Origin: Acinetobacter sp. Ver3
GTDB lineage: Bacteria > Pseudomonadota > Gammaproteobacteria > Pseudomonadales > Moraxellaceae
NCBI RefSeq assembly: GCF_000632455.1
Contig: NZ_JFYL01000005.1
Coordinates: forward strand, 29,913 to 93,912
Reading direction: 5' to 3'
DNA: 64,000 bases
A model generated the notes under the pieces. The model was not told the DNA's origin. It saw only the letters and a program-made list of their open reading frames with translations, and did not search any database. Below, piece after piece: positions 58,196 to 64,000 of this stretch (position 1 is its first letter; every line of letters begins with the position of its first letter). The position numbers were made by a program, and so were the translations under genes.

Positions 58196-59170
58196 ATGAG
58201 CAGCTTTAACGCTAATCTTTGGAAAAAAACACTCATTTTGTCTTCTGCGTTAACAGGTGCTTTGCTACTCACTGGTTGCGACTCAAAAAAAGAAGATAAA
58301 ACCCAAGTGTTAAATATCGGTTATCAAAAGTATGGCTTACTGCCCGTGATTAAAGAAGGTGGTGAATTAGAAGCCGCTTTGAAGGATCAAAACATTCAAG
58401 TGAAATGGGTAGAGTTCCCAGGTGGACCACAACTGTTAGAAGGTTTGAATGTCGGCAGTGTTTCATTTGGTGAAGTCGGTGAAGCACCCCCTATTTTTGC
58501 CCAAGCAGCGAATTCAAATTTGGTTTATGTCGCAAATCAACCTGCGACTCCACGCGCTGAAGCGTTGATTGTTCAAAAAAATTCGAACATCAAAGATATT
58601 CAACAACTTAAAGGTAAGCGTGTAGCGTTAAACAAAGGTTCTAACGTTCATTATCTTCTCTTGAAGATCTTAGAAAAGAATCATTTGACGCTTGATGATA
58701 TTGAATTGGTTTACCTACCACCATCGGATGCTCGCGCAGCATTTGAGCGCGGTGCAGTCGATGCATGGGTAATCTGGGATCCGTTCTTTGCAGCAGCAGA
58801 GCATCAAATCGGCGCACGTGTTCTCGCTTCTGGCGAAGGGAATGCCAATAACTACCAGTTCTATATGGCTGATCGTAAGTTCGTTGAACAGAATCCTGAA
58901 ATTATACAAACCGTTGTTCAAGAACTTAATGAAGCATCAGATTGGATTGCTTCCAATAAAGACGAAGCAGCTCAACTACTCGTGAAGCCTACAGGTCTAG
59001 ATTTCAAAATTCTTCAAACCTCAATTGGACGTATGAGCTTCGGCGTTTATCCAATTAGTACTGAAGTTGCTCAACATCAGCAAAAAGTTGCCGATGTATT
59101 CCATCAACAGAAATTGATTCCAAACAAAATCAATATTCAGGCCGCAATTATTGCGCCTACACCCAAATAA
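58196..59170 (+). CDS. ssuA: Sulfonate ABC transporter substrate-binding lipoprotein (SsuA-like, copy 1)
   Basis: A 324-residue binding protein with lipobox LLLTGCDSK (Cys28). The core shows VEFPGGPQLLEGLNVGSVSFGEVGEAPPIFAQAA and GKRVALNKGSNVHYLLLKILEKN, typical of SsuA/NMT1-type proteins for alkanesulfonates. As a lipoprotein it stays on the membrane near SsuBC. A paralogue follows 21 bases later. The ligand difference between the two is unknown. Confidence 0.9.
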   Translation: MSSFNANLWKKTLILSSALTGALLLTGCDSKKEDKTQVLNIGYQKYGLLPVIKEGGELEAALKDQNIQVKWVEFPGGPQLLEGLNVGSVSFGEVGEAPPIFAQAANSNLVYVANQPATPRAEALIVQKNSNIKDIQQLKGKRVALNKGSNVHYLLLKILEKNHLTLDDIELVYLPPSDARAAFERGAVDAWVIWDPFFAAAEHQIGARVLASGEGNANNYQFYMADRKFVEQNPEIIQTVVQELNEASDWIASNKDEAAQLLVKPTGLDFKILQTSIGRMSFGVYPISTEVAQHQQKVADVFHQQKLIPNKINIQAAIIAPTPK

Positions 59171-59191
59171 CAACATGAAAAGGTGATGAAC

Positions 59192-60184
59192 ATGACTCAA
59201 TATCAATCAGCAAATACAGCACACACTTGGTTTAAAACCTCAAGTCATTCAATGACAACGATGCTATTTGCCTGTGCGATGTTGGGTTGCTCAGCTGCAT
59301 GGGCTGTTGATCCCTCAGTGAAAGAATTACGCATTGGCTTCCAAAAATCTTCCGTAAATTTGGTGATTGCTCAACAGCAAAAACTGTTTGAGCAAGAATT
59401 TCCCAATGCCAAAATTACATGGAATGAGTTCCCTGGTGGTCCTCAAATTTTAGAAGCACTTGCAGTGGGTTCAGTGGATATTGGTGCAACAGGTGATACC
59501 CCCCCTGTTTATGCTCAAGCAGGAAATAAACCTTTGCATTACATTGCTTATGAGGCGGCGAAGCCACTTTCTTCAGCAATCTTAGTGCCGAAAAAATCCA
59601 ACATTACTCAGCTTAAACAACTCAAAGGCAAGCGTGTCGCAGTACATCGTGGATCTAGTTCACATTATCTATTGGTCCAAGCCGTCCGAAAAGCAGGTTT
59701 GCAATGGAGCGAGGTAAAACCAATTTGGTTAAGTCCTGCCGATGCACGTGCAGCATTCCAAAAAGGTGCCGTTGATGCATGGGCCATTTGGGACCCGTAT
59801 TACGCTGCTGCTGAGCTTGAAGATAAAGCAAAAGTTTTGACCACTGGACAAGGGCTGAGCCCGAATTACACGTTCTATCTCGCTTCAGGCAAGTTTATCG
59901 ACAAACATCCTCAAGCGATTTCAGGTGTCATTGAACAGATTAATCTTGCTGATCAATGGGTTCAAAAGAACTTAAAAACTACAGCAACGATTTTTGCCAA
60001 AACAACAGGTTTAAAGCCGAATGTGAGCCAAACCTTTGTTCAGCGCCGACCTCGTCCATCTTATGCAGCACCTTTAACCGCGAAAGTCATTGCAGATCAG
60101 CAACAACTGGCTGATCGCTTTGCTGAGCTCAAAATCATTCCTAAACCGATACAAATTAACCAAGTCGTATGGACTGGTAAGTAA
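59192..60184 (+). CDS. ssuA: Sulfonate ABC transporter substrate-binding protein (SsuA-like, copy 2)
   Basis: The best start is ATG at 59192 with AAGGTGA eight bases upstream, giving 330 residues. The N-terminus contains a long leader before a signal-like segment ending SAAWA-VD. The core matches copy 1 (NEFPGGPQILEALAVGSVDIGATGDTPPVYAQAG, GKRVAVHRGSSSHYLL), so the two are paralogues. A Cys in MLGCSA leaves open a lipoprotein form, but the AWA site is more likely. ssuD follows 21 bases later. Confidence 0.9.
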   Translation: MTQYQSANTAHTWFKTSSHSMTTMLFACAMLGCSAAWAVDPSVKELRIGFQKSSVNLVIAQQQKLFEQEFPNAKITWNEFPGGPQILEALAVGSVDIGATGDTPPVYAQAGNKPLHYIAYEAAKPLSSAILVPKKSNITQLKQLKGKRVAVHRGSSSHYLLVQAVRKAGLQWSEVKPIWLSPADARAAFQKGAVDAWAIWDPYYAAAELEDKAKVLTTGQGLSPNYTFYLASGKFIDKHPQAISGVIEQINLADQWVQKNLKTTATIFAKTTGLKPNVSQTFVQRRPRPSYAAPLTAKVIADQQQLADRFAELKIIPKPIQINQVVWTGK

Positions 60185-60205
60185 CTCATATTAAGGACTT
60201 AAGTA

Positions 60206-61381
60206 ATGAAAATTTTCTGGTTTATTCCTACTCATGGTGATAGTCGCTACCTAGGTACAAGCAAAGGCGGACGTGTTGTCGACCATGCCTACATGAAACA
60301 AATCGCTGTGGCGGTGGATAATCTAGGTTATGAAGGTGTGCTTATCCCGACTGGTCGTTCTTGTGAAGATCCATGGTTGACTGCCGCAAGTTTAATTGAT
60401 GCCACCAAAAATCTTAAATTTCTCGTTGCTTTGCGTCCAGGGGTAACCACTCCTGCACTGGCTGCACGTATGGCAGCAACCTTTGACCGTCTTTCAAATG
60501 GCCGTGTTCTATTGAACTTGGTCACTGGTGGTGATGAGCAAGAGTTAAAAGGTGACGGCGTCTATGAAGATCATAAAACGCGTTATAAAACTGCGACTGA
60601 ATATACTACGATTTGGCGCGAAATTTTAAAACGCTCTCATACGGGTGAAAGCTTCACGTTCCATGGTGAACGTCTAAGCGTGGATGATGCAAAATTATTA
60701 TATCCACCCGTCCAAAAACCTTATCCACCATTGTGGTTTGGTGGTTCTTCTGATGATGCTGTTGAACTGGCAACTGATCAAGTAGATACCTATTTAACTT
60801 GGGGAGAGCCTCCAGCAGCGGTTAAAGAAAAAATTGAAAATGTCCGCGCTAAGGCGGCAGCTAAAGGTCGCACCCTAGATTACGGTATTCGTTTACATGT
60901 CATCGTCCGCGAAACCAACGAGGAAGCATGGAGAGCTGCTGAAGAATTAATTCGGTATGTTGATGATGAAACCATCGCTGCGGCACAGAAAAAATTTAAA
61001 CAAATGGACTCTGTTGGTCAACGTCGTATGGCTGAACTTCATAATGGAGATCGCTCGAAACTTGAAGTGTCACCAAACTTATGGGCTGGCGTAGGTCTCG
61101 TCCGTGGGGGTGCAGGCACGGCATTAGTAGGTGACCCTGAAACTGTGGCGGCACGTATTCAAGAATATGCAGATTTAGGCATTAATACCTTTATTTTCTC
61201 GGGTTATCCGCACCTTGAAGAATCAATTCGTTTTGCTGAATTGGTATTCCCTCTTCTGCCATTAGAAACACGCCAAAAACTGACTCAACCTAATCTGACT
61301 GGTCCTTTTGGTGAGATTGTCGCGAATAACTATACTCCTGAAGAAAATAAAAAAGGAGATCAGGTTCAGGAGCCGGCATGA
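60206..61381 (+). CDS. ssuD: FMNH2-dependent alkanesulfonate monooxygenase
   Basis: A 391-residue luciferase-like enzyme that cleaves C-S bonds of alkanesulfonates to aldehyde and sulfite, used when sulfate is scarce. Opening [23 protein letters not shown], the [38 protein letters not shown] block and the [16 protein letters not shown] ending are SsuD features. It needs reduced FMN from SsuE, which is not in this operon. Its stop overlaps the ssuC start (ATGA). Confidence 0.95.
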   Translation: MKIFWFIPTHGDSRYLGTSKGGRVVDHAYMKQIAVAVDNLGYEGVLIPTGRSCEDPWLTAASLIDATKNLKFLVALRPGVTTPALAARMAATFDRLSNGRVLLNLVTGGDEQELKGDGVYEDHKTRYKTATEYTTIWREILKRSHTGESFTFHGERLSVDDAKLLYPPVQKPYPPLWFGGSSDDAVELATDQVDTYLTWGEPPAAVKEKIENVRAKAAAKGRTLDYGIRLHVIVRETNEEAWRAAEELIRYVDDETIAAAQKKFKQMDSVGQRRMAELHNGDRSKLEVSPNLWAGVGLVRGGAGTALVGDPETVAARIQEYADLGINTFIFSGYPHLEESIRFAELVFPLLPLETRQKLTQPNLTGPFGEIVANNYTPEENKKGDQVQEPA

Positions 61382-62232
61382 CAACAGCGGTAGATAAAAC
61401 TCAAAAACATTCTATCGTGTTGAGTAAAACCAAGGAGGTTAAAGCTGAAGGTTTTCTCTCTCGAGGAATCAAACAACTGGGGCAACGTTTGTTGCCTTGG
61501 TTAGTACCCATTTTTCTTATTGTGATTTGGCAACTTGCTTCAGTCACTGGCATTTTAGAAAGCCGTGTCTTGCCTGCTCCAACCGCAGTGGTTTTGGCTT
61601 TTTGGCATCTATTGCTTAGTGGTGAACTGTGGACACATGTCCAAGTCAGTGCGGGACGTGCACTGATTGGCTTGCTGATTGGTGGGGGCTTAGGATTATT
61701 TTTAGGATTGTTAAATGGCTCATCTAAAGTAGCCTCTACGTTACTCGACACGACCCTACAAATGATCCGTAATATTCCAGCTTTAGCTTTAATTCCATTG
61801 GTGATTCTATGGTTTGGAATTGACGAATCTGCCAAATTATTTTTGGTCGCGATTGGCGTGTTTTTCCCAATTTATATCAATACGTATCACGGTATCCGAT
61901 CTGTAGATCCTCAGCTGATCGAGATGGGCAAGAGTTATGGTTTAACACGCTGGCAGTTATATAAAGAAATTATTTTACCAGGTGCTCTTCCTTCCATTTT
62001 AGTTGGTTTGCGCTTCGCACTAGGTTTAGTTTGGGTTCTGTTAATTGTGGCTGAAACCATCTCAGCACAAGCTGGAATTGGCTACATGACCATGAATGCG
62101 CGTGAATTTTTACAAACAGATGTCGTTTTAGTTGGGATTCTACTGTATGCCCTACTTGGTAAATTAGCGGATGTACTCGCGGTTGCCTTAGAAAAATATT
62201 TATTACGCTGGCATCCAGGCTATCAAAAATAG
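61378..62232 (+). CDS. ssuC: Sulfonate ABC transporter permease
   Basis: A 284-residue inner-membrane permease with six to seven hydrophobic helices. The EAA-like loop that contacts the ATPase is [34 protein letters not shown] near residues 180-213. It overlaps ssuD by four bases and ssuB follows directly. With SsuB and one of the SsuA proteins it imports alkanesulfonates. Confidence 0.94.
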   Translation: MTTAVDKTQKHSIVLSKTKEVKAEGFLSRGIKQLGQRLLPWLVPIFLIVIWQLASVTGILESRVLPAPTAVVLAFWHLLLSGELWTHVQVSAGRALIGLLIGGGLGLFLGLLNGSSKVASTLLDTTLQMIRNIPALALIPLVILWFGIDESAKLFLVAIGVFFPIYINTYHGIRSVDPQLIEMGKSYGLTRWQLYKEIILPGALPSILVGLRFALGLVWVLLIVAETISAQAGIGYMTMNAREFLQTDVVLVGILLYALLGKLADVLAVALEKYLLRWHPGYQK

Positions 62233-62240
62233 GAATGCGT

Positions 62241-63035
62241 ATGACTGATTTAAGTATTTCAAATCTCGCTGATGAACATGTCATTCCAGATCATGCCAGA
62301 TCAGCTCCACAAAAGATCGGTGCAGAAATCAATCTTGAACAACTGCACAAGTTCTATGGCAAAGTTAAAGTATTAGAGGATTTAGACCTACATATAGAAC
62401 CTGGTGAATTTGTTGCCATTGTGGGTCGAAGTGGCTGTGGTAAGAGTACGTTGTTACGGTTAATCGCGGATTTAGAACAACCGAGTTATGGTGAGATTAA
62501 ATTTAAATCTGCACTGAACTTTCGTGAAGGTATTACCGCTGATGACATCCGCGTCATGTTCCAAGATCCTCGCCTATTACCATGGAAAAGCATTTTAAAA
62601 AATGTGCAATTGGGCTTAGATAAATCCCAGCATGATAAGGCTGAAGCATTATTGGAAAAAGTTGGCTTAAATGAAAAAGCTGAACTTTGGCCTGCACAAC
62701 TTTCAGGTGGACAACGTCAACGAGCAGCGCTAGCACGTGCCTTGTCTCATACCCCTCGAATACTATTACTTGATGAACCTTTGGGGGCTTTAGATGCGCT
62801 TACGCGTTTAGACATGCAAAATCTAATCGAGAAACTATGGTTAGAACAAGGCTTCACCACCATCTTAGTGACACATGATGTCAGTGAAGCAGTCCAGTTA
62901 GCAGATCGTATTATTTTGCTCGATAAAGGTCATATCGCACATCAGTTCAAAGTAGATTTACCACGACCGCGACAAAAAAATGTCAAATTTGCAGAGCTTG
63001 AACAACAAGTTTTAGAAGCCGTACTTTCAACTTAA
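62241..63035 (+). CDS. ssuB: Sulfonate ABC transporter ATPase
   Basis: From ATG 62241 (AGGA six bases upstream) a 264-residue ATPase; an ATG two codons earlier leaves no spacing. Walker [10 protein letters not shown], signature [15 protein letters not shown] and Walker [16 protein letters not shown] are intact, with H-loop THDVSEA. The N-terminal about 30 residues are a variable extension. Last gene of the ssu operon; a 15-base hairpin follows. Confidence 0.94.
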   Translation: MTDLSISNLADEHVIPDHARSAPQKIGAEINLEQLHKFYGKVKVLEDLDLHIEPGEFVAIVGRSGCGKSTLLRLIADLEQPSYGEIKFKSALNFREGITADDIRVMFQDPRLLPWKSILKNVQLGLDKSQHDKAEALLEKVGLNEKAELWPAQLSGGQRQRAALARALSHTPRILLLDEPLGALDALTRLDMQNLIEKLWLEQGFTTILVTHDVSEAVQLADRIILLDKGHIAHQFKVDLPRPRQKNVKFAELEQQVLEAVLST

Positions 63036-63080
63036 GCGATACAAAATATGACATTCTGAATTGTTGAATAAGGTAAATGG

Positions 63081-63116
63081 AAGTGTCTAATTTTCGTCGG
63101 AAAATTAGACACTTTT
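63081..63116 (+). terminator. Long inverted repeat after ssuB, likely terminator
   Basis: A perfect 15-base stem AAGTGTCTAATTTTC/GAAAATTAGACACTT with a four-base GTCG loop and four T after it. It is long for a terminator with a short T-run, so it may have another role or origin. Confidence 0.6.
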
Positions 63117-63287
63117 CGTACTGATAAATGGCTTTTTTTAATTAAATTAAAAGATATTCTCGATCAGCATTTCCCACATGAGTAATATGTATTTGTTTAT
63201 CAAATAAATTGTACATGTGTCTTATTATTAGTTTTATCACTTAACTACACAATTATTCTTCATATTCTTTTGCAAATGCCCTAATCC

Positions 63288-63339
63288 TTGTGCACAAATC
63301 GCACGTTTTGCCGTACAATTTGAGGTTCCTTTTTATAAT
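63288..63339 (+). promoter_or_regulatory. Promoter and palindrome before the terminal tetR
   Basis: A perfect palindrome TTGTGCACAA (63288-63297) lies upstream of a consensus -10 TATAAT (63334-63339). The -10 ends only 11 bases before the ATG, so transcription would begin about five bases before the start codon. Confidence 0.45.
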
Positions 63340-63350
63340 TTACTGACGAG

Positions 63351-63965
63351 ATGGAACAAAAGAAGAGTACGCAAAAACGTCAACAGCTTTTAGCTGCTGC
63401 ATTAGATGTGTTTTCTGTGTATGGTTTTAGTGGTGCAAGCTTAGATGAAATTGCACAACTCGCGGAAATGCACAAATCGAATATTTTCTATTACTATGAA
63501 AATAAAGAAGCGCTCTATGTCGAAGTGCTGACTACTGTCATGCAAAAATGGTTAGCTCCACTGCAAATGTTGGAAGCTGATTTAGAGCCTGCTGAAGCGA
63601 TCACGCAATATCTCATGCAAAAGATTGAGGTTTCCCGTACTCAACATAAGGCATCAAAATTATTTGCTTTAGAAATTATCCAAGGCGCACCACATATCCT
63701 GCCAATTTTGAAAGGCCCATTAAAAAAACTCTTCAAACGCAAATCTAAAGTCATTTCCACGTGGCAAGAGCAAGGCAAAATATCAGACAAGATCGATGCT
63801 GAGGTTTTAATTATTAACCTTTGGGGTATCACACAAAACTATGCTGATTTTAGCACCCAAACTGAAATGGTAACGGGAAAAACCTTGCGCAATCGCACCA
63901 TGTATCAACGTACCATTGAGCATACAGTCCATATGATGCTATACGGTATTTTACCTCGACCATAA
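63351..63965 (+). CDS. TetR family regulator, RutR/YcdC-like
   Basis: A 204-residue regulator. The helix-turn-helix (about 10-55, ALDVFSVYGFSGASLDEIAQLAEMHKSNIFYYYENKEALY) is clear. The C-terminal domain resembles the RutR (YcdC) subgroup, which in E. coli responds to uracil. There are no rut genes in view. It follows the ssu operon on the same strand but has its own promoter. No ribosome site is obvious. Confidence 0.85.
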   Translation: MEQKKSTQKRQQLLAAALDVFSVYGFSGASLDEIAQLAEMHKSNIFYYYENKEALYVEVLTTVMQKWLAPLQMLEADLEPAEAITQYLMQKIEVSRTQHKASKLFALEIIQGAPHILPILKGPLKKLFKRKSKVISTWQEQGKISDKIDAEVLIINLWGITQNYADFSTQTEMVTGKTLRNRTMYQRTIEHTVHMMLYGILPRP

Positions 63966-64000
63966 TTGGTTTCTCTAAATCTCTTCGAGATTGGGTGGTG

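Noticed and set aside
61401..61835. 144-residue frame antisense to ssuC
   Set aside because: Its sequence is the mirror of the permease codons and has no start signals.
63081..63116. Insertion sequence
   Set aside because: No transposase gene or target duplication is near the inverted repeat, so an insertion sequence cannot be called.

Overview
The window is a stretch of ordinary chromosome from a gamma-proteobacterium of the Acinetobacter type (Moraxellaceae). The evidence is gene content and protein style: a ribBX-ribH-nusB-thiL-pgpA-glmU-glmS run, dapA-bamC-purC, a fused 450-residue ArgA, yqiA-parE, and AT-rich intergenic DNA with compact hairpin terminators. No rRNA, tRNA, CRISPR array, prophage or complete insertion sequence was found. 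The genus is an inference from recognised proteins, not from a database search.

Layout. 1-9.7 kb: end of a formamidase gene, an FmdB zinc ribbon, yqiA-parE, an alpha/beta hydrolase, gshA-dsbB, and three conserved small-family genes. 9.8-12.9 kb: an AT-rich accessory cassette. A 2-oxoglutarate/Fe(II) amino-acid dioxygenase, a LysE/RhtB exporter and a ThrH-type phosphatase/phosphotransferase lie on the minus strand, with a LysR regulator divergent. It is followed by a YbdL-type aminotransferase and a MATE pump. 15.7-22.8 kb: an SDR/TetR divergent pair with a palindromic operator, phoB-phoR behind two Pho boxes, sulfurtransferase-psd, and pncB. 22.9-30 kb: an exported catalase with an exported ankyrin partner, dtd, an SCP2-domain protein, and serB divergent from an Smp-like membrane protein. 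30-37.4 kb: riboflavin, NusB, thiamine, phospholipid and amino-sugar genes, all on the plus strand.

37.4-45 kb: a BASS transporter, nicotinamidase, an MFS carrier, dapA-bamC-purC, a probable new small RNA and rarA. 45-54.7 kb: an aldose dehydrogenase-like lipoprotein, mutY, a LytM-type lipoprotein, tag, a MocR regulator and dapB. 54.9-57.8 kb: an unannotated 51-residue protein, two tandem RcnB-like secreted proteins and argA. 58.2-64 kb: a sulfonate-sulfur operon with two tandem binding proteins (ssuA1-ssuA2-ssuD-ssuC-ssuB) and a TetR regulator.

The two observations most worth following are the dioxygenase-exporter-ThrH cassette, which looks like a small system for modifying and exporting an amino acid, and the promoter-hairpin-terminator unit at about 43664-43767, which has the full architecture of a small RNA of about 100 nt.
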